This document shows, one piece after another, positions 55,007-64,000 of a stretch of 64,000 bases of DNA (its first letter is position 1; each line of letters starts with the position of its first letter). A model generated the notes under the pieces. The model was not told the origin of the DNA. It saw nothing but the letters and a program-made list of their open reading frames with translations, and searched no databases. A program made the translations under genes and the position numbers. The DNA lies in assembly GCA_001600415.1 (NCBI GenBank), contig BCJX01000006.1:2098682-2162681 (forward strand), given 5' to 3'. Origin of the DNA: Pascua guehoae. Taxonomy: Eukaryota > Basidiomycota > Tremellomycetes > Trichosporonales > Trichosporonaceae.

Positions 55007-55957
55007 ATGCGCATGAACAAGAACACGGTCATTTGCGGGGACAAGGTCATCCTCGTTCCCTACCGGTGCGTTTGCCTTCACATCCGTCATCCTCTGACAC
55101 TCTCAGCGCTGAACATGTCGAGGTGCGATGGCGCCGTCACAGTGCGCCGTGCCAGCTGAATCCGCTGACCTGGCACAGACGTACCATCAATGGATGAAGT
55201 CAGCAGAGCTACTTGAACTCACTGCATCCGAACCTTTGTCGTTTGAGGAGGAAAAGGACATGCAGCGTGCGTGCCGAGCGAAATGTTCCATCTGACGTTT
55301 CTTAGGAAAGTGGCAGGAGGACGAGGATAGTGAGGGCCCGCCGGTCCGCTTTGGAACGCGGTCGTTGTTACTGACCTCTCTACTTTAAGAATTGACATTC
55401 ATCGTCCTATCTCGACCAGACCAGCCAAATGCCTCTGATGACCGTCTCCTCTCCCCCGAACAGTTGTCTTCGTGCAAGATGATCGGCGACGTCAACCTGT
55501 TCCTCCCAAATGGGCCCAAGGACGACGTCGAATGTGAAATCATGATTGCTGGTACGCCTGGTTTGAAGATGCAGAGGTCCTGTTGCTAACATAAACAGAG
55601 CCCAGCTATCGTGGTCAAGGATTCGCCTCTGAGGCGCTGACGCTATTGTGAGTCTCCTGCGACCATCCCTACCAACGAGCTGCTGACGAACCCACTAGCC
55701 TCACCTATGTCATCAACAGCCCCCTCCAAGTCTCACCCACAAACCTGATCGCAAGGATAGGGTCCAAGAATACCTCCTCTATCCGTTTGTTCGAACGGCT
55801 CGGTTTCGGCACAGTCAAGTTGGTGGCTGTGTGGGACGAGGTTGAGATGCGCTGGGGGTGGAACGGCCAGGAGCGTGCCGATGATGGCCGCCAAGAATGG
55901 CCGGAAAGCCGCTTGGAGGGCAGGGTCGGCTGCTATGTGAACGCAGTCAGTGTGTAG
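55007..55957 (+). CDS. NAT9: GNAT N-acetyltransferase, NAT9 family
   Basis: Seven exons (55007-55065, 55107-55122, 55179-55266, 55306-55329, 55390-55551, 55599-55647, 55699-55957) encode 218 residues; exons 2 and 4 are 16 and 24 bases. The opening MRMNKNTVICGDKVILVPYR followed by HVETYHQWMKSAELLELTAS is the NAT9 hallmark. MIGDVNLFLP, EIMIAEPSYRGQGFASEAL (acetyl-CoA loop Q/R-x-x-G-x-G/A) and ARIGSKNTSSIRLFERLGF complete the GNAT fold. In animals NAT9 affects microtubule stability; the substrate is unsettled. The C-terminal 40 residues go beyond the core. Confidence 0.93.
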
Positions 55958-56608
55958 ACCGTAGACCACGTACAGTTTGTTTCGTCGCCTTTGCCAAGGT
56001 TTGTCTGGGCGATATACCGTGTGCATGCACCCAGGGGAACGGTCTCGTTGCGTACCTCGTCGGCACCTCACATATCAATCAAGAGCAACAGGATAACCGT
56101 CATTCGCACAACATCAGCACAAGGGCCCTCTATTGTTCAGTTGCCGACTTGCACGTCAGTAGCGCCAGGACCACGAGGAGGTTGCGGTGACGTGTACGGA
56201 TATCTGCCTATTCATGACTGGTGTGTGCCCTTTGCACAAGTTGATGCTAACGCGGAAGCCATGGCAGTGTTGTGTTGATTGATTGGTCACTAGCACAGTG
56301 TGCTGCTTTCCTGGGGCCGCGCGGACCTGCTCGGCGATGATGCGCATGTGGGCGCGCGGCACAGCCAGACAACACTGCGCGTGGTCGTGTTGAGCACGCC
56401 GGGCTCGAGCCAGAACATTTTGTCCACGCCGTGGTGCTGTCATCGTAACGGGTTCGAGGGGAGACGAACAGTGGACATGTTGAGAAATGAAAGAGTGGGA
56501 CGTAGAGAGGCAGAAGAGAGTGACCCGACCGTTCTCCATCTTCCGTCACTTGATACATCGTGCTCACAGACCATCACCTGCAAAAGTAGACACCACGCCA
56601 TGCCAATC
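55958..56608. other. Convergent 3' intergenic region, NAT9 and ECI
   Basis: About 650 bases between two converging stop codons. No gene or clear repeat. Confidence 0.5.
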
Positions 56609-57862
56609 CTATAGCTTTGCCTGAGCCTTCTTCTGGGCCTTCTCACGAGCACGCTTCTCCTGGAACCGCGTGATTGTGTCGCGGTGCTCCTGGGTCTGGA
56701 CCCGCTCCTCGACCACTGCGAGCTCTTTGGCGTTGAGTTTGCGAAGCTGGTCACGATATTCGGGCGCGCGCACCAAGCTCTTGGAGGCAACTGCATCGAG
56801 TCAGCTTGGGCAACAATGAGTGGCTGCCCTGTCATCGGGGGCGACTTACTAATGCTCCCAATGGCTAGATCCTCGAGCTTGTGCGCAACAGCTTGCACGA
56901 CAGCTTCCTGCATGCCCTCCTTGGGCAGAACGTCGGCGAAGAGGCCGGTGTAGCCGAGCTCAGAGATCGGTACCGTGTCCGCCAAGTAGAGAATGCGAGA
57001 TGTCATGCTCGGTCCAAAGACTGGTGGGAAGGTGACCGAAGAGCAGCCCTCGAGGGCAATGCCAATGCGAGAGAACGGCGCGGTAAGCGTTACCTCTGGC
57101 GTTCCATAGACCAAATCGAACAGAGGCAGAGTGGTCACCGTGATCCCATACGCCGGGCCTGCCAGGTCAGCGACGCATCTTCATAAACCAAGGGCCTTTT
57201 GCTTTCCCAGGGCTTGGCCCTTCGATGGAGGCAATGAGACCGAGATGGAGGGTGGGATCGTGAGATAGTCGAACTTGCCTTGAAGAGCACAAACAGCCAG
57301 TTTGGGGAAGTCGATTAGGCAGTCGATATACGCCCTGCATACCATGTCAGCGCGCTGAATGACCTGCAGGAAAGGCACATACCCAGCCGGGCTTTGGGCT
57401 TTGGCTCCTGCCGACTCATTGTCTCCCCTCTTCATCCCCGTAGCCGTGAGGGCTGCTCCAGAACTGAAGAACCGACCCGTGGACGATCTGCAGGTTAGAG
57501 TCTGTTCGGGCTGTACCTCATGCTGTATACGTACACGACCACCGCTTTGATGTCTGGGTTTGCCTTGGCGTAGTTGAAGCCTTCGATGAGTTCCTACGAC
57601 GGCGGTCAGCAACAGTCTTCACAAAGATGATCCCGACGAATCGACTCATCATCGTACTCACCCAGTCTACAGTTGCATACAGGACGTGGCGATAGCACGG
57701 GCAAAACGTCAGCGAATGGGAGAAGAAGTCATCGTGTCACGAACACTTTGTCGCGCCAAAGCTGTTAAGGTTTTCTGGCGTGTTCAGCCGAAGTTCAAGA
57801 ATACCAGACCGATGGACCTTGACGAGGACCTCTGTGAGTTTGGGGAGCTTGAGAGCGGCCAT
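56609..57862 (-). CDS. ECI1: Peroxisomal delta3,delta2-enoyl-CoA isomerase (crotonase family)
   Basis: Seven exons: 57745-57862, 57662-57666 (5 bases), 57535-57593, 57383-57487, 57279-57334, 56850-57158 and 56609-56790, giving 277 residues. Crotonase features: STGRFFSSGAAL (first oxyanion-hole loop), LQGPAYGITVTTL (second loop) and TPFSR-type GIALEGCSSVTFP, as in fungal Eci1/PECI, which shift double bonds so unsaturated fatty acids can enter beta-oxidation. The C-terminus is AKL, a usable peroxisomal PTS1 variant. The intron between exons 5 and 6 uses a GC donor (AAG|GCAAGT). Exons 1 and 2 are the least certain, because the 5-base exon was chosen to keep frame. The C-terminal 45 residues are highly charged and helical. 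An enoyl-CoA hydratase role is the alternative. Confidence 0.85.
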
Positions 57863-58317
57863 TTCGAGACGACGGGAGGCTTAGGCAGTGTGGATTTGCA
57901 TACAATGGAAACGACAAGAGCAAGTGGTGGGTATATATGTACGTTGGGCCCTCAACTCCTGTGGGGTATCTGGCCGGCAAACAGGGAGCCGAGGCGGCGG
58001 CCTCATCCGATCGGGGTTTCGGCATCGCTCATTGCGGTTTCCGCATCTATGCCATTCGCCATGACAAAGTCGCCATGACAACAACAACAACAACAACAGC
58101 AACAAAGCTGGACAGAAACCGGGTAGCATAGCGAGAGTCGTTACATGAGAGAGGGTATGTACGTATAGTAGTGGTAGTAGTAGTAGATAGTAATGAAGGT
58201 TTTTCGAAGATGGTGGGCGTGTTAATACACCAGATGGAGAAAAAATGCACCGAAAGGCTGCAGCTGGGCAAGCTGCATTGATCGACCCGCTTGTTGAAAG
58301 TGTTTCGAAACCAAAGC
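57863..58317. other. Intergenic region between ECI1 and permease genes
   Basis: Contains (ACA)n at 58077-58105 and a GTAGTAGTA run near 58165-58190, likely leader and 3' UTR sequence. No gene. Confidence 0.55.
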
Positions 58318-60076
58318 TTACTCCTCCTTTCGAGGAGGAGCTGCAGAGTTGTTGTCCTGCGCATGGTGAACGACGGGGTGGTCGACCTCGTCCTGGGGTG
58401 GGCCGTGGTAGTTTTTACGGCCCCAGATGAAGTACCATGCTGACGAGATGCCGACAAAGGCAACAAAGACGACTGGGGCATAGTTGACAGACGTGGCGGT
58501 GACCGGGAGGTAGGCGGGCATGCAGAACAGGGGGAGGGCAAGGAAAGACCAGGCTGTTGCACGTGTCAGCACAGCTGCAGCTTGAAATCATGATACTTAC
58601 CAATAGCAACAATGTTGGTGAACCAACCCAGCTTGCCGAGGTAGAATTTACCGGTCTTGACCTGCTTACGTCCCTCCAACATGGACACGGCGATAGGAGT
58701 CGCGTACGACAGGGTCAAGGTGATGACACCAACACCCGAGAACGCGTTGAATGCTGCCGAAGAGCCAAAGTAGATGACGCCGAGGATGAGCTGGATGGCC
58801 ATCGAGAGCATCATTGCGTTCAAAGGCAAGTCGAGCGTCGGGTGAACCTTCTTCCACCACTTGGAGCCCGGGATGGCTCCGTCACGAGAGAAGGCCCAGG
58901 TGCAGCGCGACGCAGCCGTTGTGCAGGCGGTACCGCAGAGAATGGCGAGGACCATGATGGGGATAAGGAGGGCGAATGCACCACCGGAGGAGCCAACAGC
59001 CGACTTGATGATGGTTGGCACAGGCTGGCCAGAAGCGAGGGCGACGAGGTCTTCGAGGTTGGGGAGAACGAACATGAGAGGCACAAGGAAGAGGAGGCCG
59101 CCCATCATGTTGATCAAGATGGTCAAGACCATGGCCCTGGGAACCTGGGTCGCAGGGTGTTCGACCTCTTCACACATGCTGATGATCATGCCAGTCGATG
59201 ACGTCGCGTAGGCGGCATGCAAAATGCCAACCATGAACGACCATCCATCGGGCCAGCCCGAAGTCGGCTCAAAGTGACCAAACGCGTATGCCCCGCTGCG
59301 GCGTCCTTCCTTTGCGACAGCGAGAATGGTGACGAGGATGGCGACTAGGCCAGCAAACGTCCAGTAGACGGCAAAGGTCTGTAGGTGTCAGTCTGGCAAG
59401 GAAATTAACACACGGCTGGCACAGCTGTACTCACGTCCAGCAAGGGGAGATACTTGTTTCCAAGAGACGAAATGGCATTGCACAGCAACGTAATGGCCAC
59501 AAAAGTGAGGAAGACCTGGTATGTGGAGGCATCCCAGACGCCAACGCCTGGCTCCTTTTCGAAGACGTTGACACATGCGACAAAGAACAGAGTCGTGCCG
59601 AACTGCACGGCAAGGGTAATGGTGATGTTGCCAACGACGTACGCCCAGCCACAAATGTAAGCCGAAACCCTGCGAATCGAAGTGGGAGCGAGCATGAAAG
59701 TTTGATAGTAAACACCGCCAGCGGTCGGGTAGACGGACGTGATTTCGCCCAGCGAAGCGGCGACGCAAAGAATGATTAGGCTGACCATGACCCAGCCCCA
59801 GATCACGACGGCTGGGCCACCGCCCTGCAATGGGTAGTAGAGCGTTGTCGCGAGGCCATAGGGGATTGAGGCGAGAACGAATGACATGAAGGCCACCTGC
59901 AAGGTGGAGCGATTGCGGACCAGCTCGGCCTCGTAGCCAAGCTTGGCGAGAAGGTCATCAGCTGAATCGGCAGCGGCCGTTGACAGGCGGCGAGAAGATG
60001 TTGATAGGCGGCGGCTTGCCGAAGACTCGCAGCGCGGGGCGTCGACCCCATGGTGGTCGACTTTGTGTTCGCTCAT
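58318..60076 (-). CDS. APC-superfamily amino acid/choline permease (ACT family)
   Basis: Exons 59435-60076, 58601-59378 and 58318-58553 give 551 residues. About twelve hydrophobic segments are seen. ACT-family blocks are present: FVLASIPYGLATTLYYPLQG, GEITSVYPTAGGVYYQTFML, YICGWAYVVGNITITLAVQF, ATSSTGMIISMCEEVEHPAT and CTWAFSRDGAIPGSKWWKKV. The family includes yeast Hnm1 (choline), Uga4 (GABA) and Bio5, and many fungal paralogs of unknown substrate; the substrate cannot be told here. The N-terminal 60 residues are soluble and Ser/Arg-rich (RRLSTSSRRLST repeats) and probably phosphorylated. The C-terminal tail has His/Asp and ends APPRKEE. Confidence 0.92.
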
Positions 60077-61630
60077 GGTGGAAAGAATGGAAATATAAAA
60101 AAAGTTGGTGTGATGACGACCAGATACCCAAACAGCTCGCAGTTTTGAAGGCTTTTTAAGCGGTCCGTGGTAAGGCAGCAGGAGGCTGGGAAAACCAGTG
60201 AGAAAGATGCAAATATGACCGTGCAGCTGTGCCATCGTGCGAGGGTGTGACGGTGGACGGCGAGTGAGATTGAGCGAATGACCTGCCTGCCGGCCTCTGT
60301 GTCCTGATGAGGCCGCCTGCTGGCCATATGGCCATGCAGGCATACCCTGTGGTTGCGATGGGATGCGATACAAAGAATTGACATCGCCGTACCAATAGAG
60401 GCTGGTGATTGGATAACCTCGTTGGTCGCCGGCGCAGGGCATGTTTCTCCGCGTTGTTGCCCTGGCGAGCTGGCGAGTTGCTCGAGATACCAAGGCATCC
60501 AAGACACTGGCGTTGTCACGAGGCGGTTGCCACCTCGGTGTCCCCTGCCCCCCCTTGGTTTGATTGCAAGCCGCCCCGCTTATCCTGCCGGTAGGCGCCC
60601 CGATGATACAGTGCCTTTTGGCCTCTTGTCCCCTCACATTTGCACAGTGACGGCATGCGCGCGTGTCGCACGCTTTTCCAATGTGCTTTGCATTGGCTTG
60701 GCCGCATCATCCGCAACCGCTCACACAAATGAATGCAAGTAGGGCTGCCGCGTAGGACCAAAGGGGGGGCGCCGGCGGACCGGGGGCTTTCCAGGCGGGC
60801 GGGCCCATGTGGGTATCCTGCTGGCTGTGAATGCCTCCGCGCTATGTCGCACAAGTCGTTTGGGCCCCTGGACCCTGGATTGCTTGCCCCAAGATTGCCC
60901 TGAGCGTTTGTGCAGACAAGGCATCCAGCAATTCCAAGCAAATACAGTTGACTGCCTGCATGTACGTTTCGGTACCCGCTCTTGTCCCTCTGACAGTACG
61001 GCTGCAGCAGCCTGGGAGCGAGCCGGGAGCCGACACGCCCACGCACCCATGCTCCCACGCCCACGCGACCAGCCTGCAGCTGCAGATTTGCAGCCTGCAC
61101 CAGCTTGCACACACCTCCGGTCATCCCTTACCGATATTGTTTTACGTCATCATCTTGGGTCATGAGGCCCGCCATCTGTCTGAGATTTGTCTCCGCGATC
61201 GATCTGTGAGCTCCACCCATCGCTGTCCATCTCCCCCCATCTCGTCGTCATTCTCACTCGTCGGAATCCTGCGGACTTGCGGGCATCGTGCTCACCAAGC
61301 GGCAACAAGCCGGCCCAACGTGCACGGTGTCCCAGTCTCGCAATGTATGGCGCACAGCGAGAAACAGTCTCCAGCAAGCGTCTCAAGGCTCACGGAGATG
61401 GGCTCGGTGTGGCTCCTTCACTGTAGCCGCAGCCTGTTGCTGGCCGTGCCGCTGACAGGCATTGCTCTTCCACCGCGATTGAGCTCGGATAGCATTGTCC
61501 CTGCGCTGTGCATACACCCCACGCGTCAACTTTGCGACGCTCTATTCTGACATTGGGTCACGTGCGCGCGCCTACAAAGACTGTGTTGACGCGTACTCGA
61601 CGCGGGATCAAATATATACTTCCGTAGGGT

Positions 61631-61654
61631 GCGCGCTGAAGCTTTTCAGCGCGC
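61631..61654. repeat. Perfect 10-bp inverted repeat GCGCGCTGAA-GCTT-TTCAGCGCGC
   Basis: Tight hairpin with a 4-base loop immediately before the CGACG-rich array. Confidence 0.8.
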
Positions 61655-61667
61655 TCCATGACGCTCA

Positions 61668-61756
61668 ACGCGACGACCCGCGACGACCCGCGACGCTCCG
61701 CGACGCTACGATACGCTACGCCGCGAGGCGCGACGATACGGCGACGCAGCGACGCA
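61668..61756. repeat. CGACGCNC / CGACGACCCG short tandem repeats
   Basis: Runs of CGACGACCCG, CGCGACGCTC and ACGATACG units, CpG-dense. Confidence 0.75.
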
Positions 61757-62087
61757 TACTGGACCTTGGTGTGGGAAAGGCTCTCTCTCTTCCAGCCAGT
61801 CTTTCTGTTTTGCATGCTGTGGAGTGAGAGCCCAACCCAATATCACTGCACTGGACAACAACTGACAATGCAAGACCCTCACCCACCTAGGAGCCTGGGA
61901 GTGAGAGTGTGCATGTGCAGACTCTGGTCACTACATTCGCTTAGTGAGTGTGTCTCCTCCCACTGTGGGAGTTTTACCTCACCCTTGGGCAGAGGGCCTT
62001 GCTCTTTCAGTTACTCACTGCCATTGCCTGCTGGGCTGAGTACTGTTCTGTCCTATGTCCGAGTCTCAGTCTTTCCCTCTGCCTAGC

Positions 62088-62415
62088 CTCAGTCTGCTTT
62101 GGCACCGAATCTCAATCCATTTTCACAAGAGTGTCGATCCGCCCCTGGCTCAAGTGTCAGTCCATCTCAGGCTTGAGTGTCGGTTCACCTCTGGCTCGAG
62201 TGTTAGTCTGCCTTTGGTGCAAGTCTTGATCTGCCTCAGCACTGAGTCCTGATCTGCCTCAGCACCAAGTTTCGGTCTGCCTCTGGCTCGAGTCTCGATC
62301 CACCTTAGCCCCAAGTCTTGGTCTGCCTCTGGCTCGAGTCTTGACCTGCCTCAGCCCCGATTCCCAATCTGCTTCAGCACCGAGTCTCTCTTCATCTCTT
62401 GCTTGAGTCTTGATC
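62088..62415. repeat. About 24-bp minisatellite (GAGTCTTGATCTGCCTCAGC type), array 1
   Basis: About 13 diverged units alternating CTGGCTCGAGT and CAGCACCGAGT cores. It is preceded by TACTCACTGCCATTGC (about 62013), also found before array 2. Confidence 0.8.
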
Positions 62416-63158
62416 AATGTCACACTTGGGGTGCGTCAGGTATAAGGGGCTGACCAGGTGGTCACGTGTCTCTGGCTTGTTCACAAGTGATTATGATTGC
62501 ATGCAGGCAATAGTTGGACTTGGGATACTGAGGGCAAGCACAAAGGGTTGGGTAGCTTCAAGGGAATAGTCGGGATGGTCGGCAAGCTGGCAATGATGTT
62601 CACAAGTGAAGTGTGGTACGTCGGGTACTGATGGGGAGCAAGGGGTATATGATGGTGAGCAAGGTGTATATGATAGTGACGACAAGTCTAATCAAGATTA
62701 GTGTGGTGCATTAATCCACTAATAGTCATTTGACATATGATCCATAACTGAGAGGGTCTACAGGGGGCCAGGCATGGCCCTTTATATAGTATTTTGGGTT
62801 GCAAATGGCCGTCCAATCACAAAAATGCCTCAAAGGCCTTCAGGCAGCAGCCAATAGCAAAAATGCCTCACTGGGCTCTGCTGCCTAAGCTGTTCTATAA
62901 ATAGAACTGCTTACTAAGTGAGGGGCAGCCAATCAGAGGCAGCCTATTAGTCATCGATGGATCCTTGGTCGACAAGCAAGGCGGGTTGCGAGCAAGTTGG
63001 AACTCTTGTCTGTTCCTTGTTTCTTTGGATCCTCAAACTTCGAACTCTTGGTCTTCGGATGCTTGGACTGTGCCTTGTATGCTGGGTTATTGGATTGGTG
63101 GGCCATGGTATTACAACTTGTCGAACATTAGGAAACGGGAAGGTAGGTTCATGACATA
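62416..63158. other. Spacer between the two minisatellite arrays
   Basis: Less GC-rich than the gene regions, with short internal repeats (GGTGAGCAAGGTGTATATGA and CAATAGCAAAAATGCCTCA units) and TATA-like strings. It is repetitive-looking with no coding frame. Confidence 0.5.
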
Positions 63159-63327
63159 CTCACTGCCATTGCTCACTAGGCCGGGTCTCGCTCTTCTTCA
63201 GGCTCGAGTCTCTGTCTTTCGCCAGCACCGAGTCCCGGTCCATTGCCCTCTCGCATCTCGGTCCACTACTGGCTCGGGTCTCAGTCCACTGCCAGCTCAA
63301 ATCTCTCTGTCCACTGTTGGCCCAGGT
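63159..63327. repeat. Minisatellite array 2, related to array 1
   Basis: Begins with TACTCACTGCCATTGC as array 1 does, then about six units with the same CTCGAGTCTC / CAGCACCGAGTC cores. The offset between the shared flanks is about 1146 bases. Confidence 0.75.
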
Positions 63328-63985
63328 TGTCACGATTCGGACAACTTAGTTGTTTCTACGCAGTGTCTGTCACGATCTGGACGACTTAGTCGTTTCTACG
63401 CGGTGTTGACATCACGTGACCGACAATCACGTGACGTCACGATCGCCACCCGCACGGTTCGGTTNGCCACTCGAGACAACAAGCAACAAGAAATCATGCA
63501 CGTCGCCTTGACAGCACACAATACACGCTTCACGACGCCTCGCGAAGCACACACGCCGTACTGTCGCCCGTGCATGTCGGCGCTACTACTAGAGGCTCTA
63601 CTGCCGACCCAGAGNGCCACGCTTGTAGACCAGGCCTAACTCCGTATCCCCCGCGCAGCTCCTGCTCGTACGCTCGCTAGGGTACTTAGTTCAGCGCCAT
63701 CCGTAGTTTGTATCTCCAAGCCATGCAACTACAAGTCTAGTCTCGACGACCAGTTGCCTTGGCATTTGCCCTTTCTGACACCTCCGCGGCGCCACCTCCG
63801 TCTCCGCTCCGTCCTTCCATCCTTCCGCGTCCCCCTCCGCGTGCGTGTCGCAGCAACCCCCTGGCCCCGGCGCCTTCCTCTAGGTCGTCAATCCCGTGAG
63901 TCCGACGCCATCTTGCAGGCCGAGACGGAGTCGCGGTGCTAGGTTTGTGTTCGGTTCCCAAGCCTTCACCGTTCGGCTCGTGACA
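63328..63985. mobile_element. Probable LTR of a retrotransposon running off the right edge
   Basis: It starts TGTCACGA and ends TCGTGACA (63978-63985), a perfect 8-base terminal inverted repeat with the usual TG...CA ends, about 620-660 bases apart. The start is doubled: a 40-base unit at 63328-63367 is repeated at 63368-63407 with a few changes. After the end comes AGGTTGCATGGCTTC, where a primer-binding site would lie. No gag/pol is visible because the window ends. A solo LTR or chance pairing remain possible. N bases lie at 63465 and 63615. Confidence 0.45.
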
Positions 63986-64000
63986 AGGTTGCATGGCTTC

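Larger units (their letters stand above)
60077..62012. other. Gene-poor stretch right of the permease gene
   Basis: Permease promoter first, then GC-rich DNA without a supported gene. It includes the hairpin at 61631-61654 and the CGACG-rich repeat at 61668-61756. Confidence 0.5.

Overview
The window looks like nuclear DNA of a basidiomycete yeast or fungus, most likely a tremellomycete of the Trichosporonales type. This is inferred from gene structure and gene content, not from a database match. The evidence is a GC-rich sequence, genes cut by many 35-60 bp GT-AG introns with CTAAC/CTGAC branch sites, exons as short as 4-22 bases, and a fungal gene set (glyoxal oxidase, isocitrate lyase, Nic1, ACT-type permease). 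Scattered N bases at 14425-14446, 63465 and 63615 mark unresolved draft sequence.

Layout. 1-938: 3' part of a methyltransferase gene on the minus strand. 939-10953: gene-poor DNA with simple repeats, decayed coding remnants and two adjacent copies of a TA-flanked inverted-repeat element. 10954-25082: dense genes, namely a GPI-anchored glyoxal oxidase, a basidiomycete-type unknown protein, an Mtm1/SLC25A39 carrier, a Ptc7-like PP2C phosphatase, a GCK-III kinase and acireductone dioxygenase. 25083-34646: an accessory island. It holds a lysine-rich repeat protein, a decayed tyrosine recombinase gene of the DUF3435 / Starship-captain kind whose last exons are present three times in tandem, a convergent zinc-finger gene interrupted by an 80 bp palindromic TA-flanked insertion, and a tRNA-like sequence. 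34647-36520: isocitrate lyase. 36521-39389: nothing convincing. 39390-60076: dense housekeeping genes, namely PUS7, CDT2, SPT3, PRE10, NDUFS5, a Nic1 nickel/cobalt transporter, NAT9, a peroxisomal enoyl-CoA isomerase and an ACT-family permease. 60077-64000: gene-poor, with minisatellite arrays and a probable LTR at the right edge.

The genes form no single pathway. Functional links are loose: isocitrate lyase and the peroxisomal isomerase both serve growth on fatty acids and C2 compounds. Acireductone dioxygenase (Fe/Ni) and the Ni/Co transporter both touch nickel handling. The Mtm1-like carrier, Ptc7-like phosphatase and NDUFS5 are mitochondrial.

The most interesting stretch is 27.6-33.8 kb. 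It shows a recombinase with R, HxxR, LGH and Y motifs, a repeated C-terminal exon block at different stages of decay, and a partner gene carrying a related Cys/His motif. It is damaged (one frameshift, one in-frame stop, one MITE insertion), and the outer ends of the mobile unit could not be fixed.
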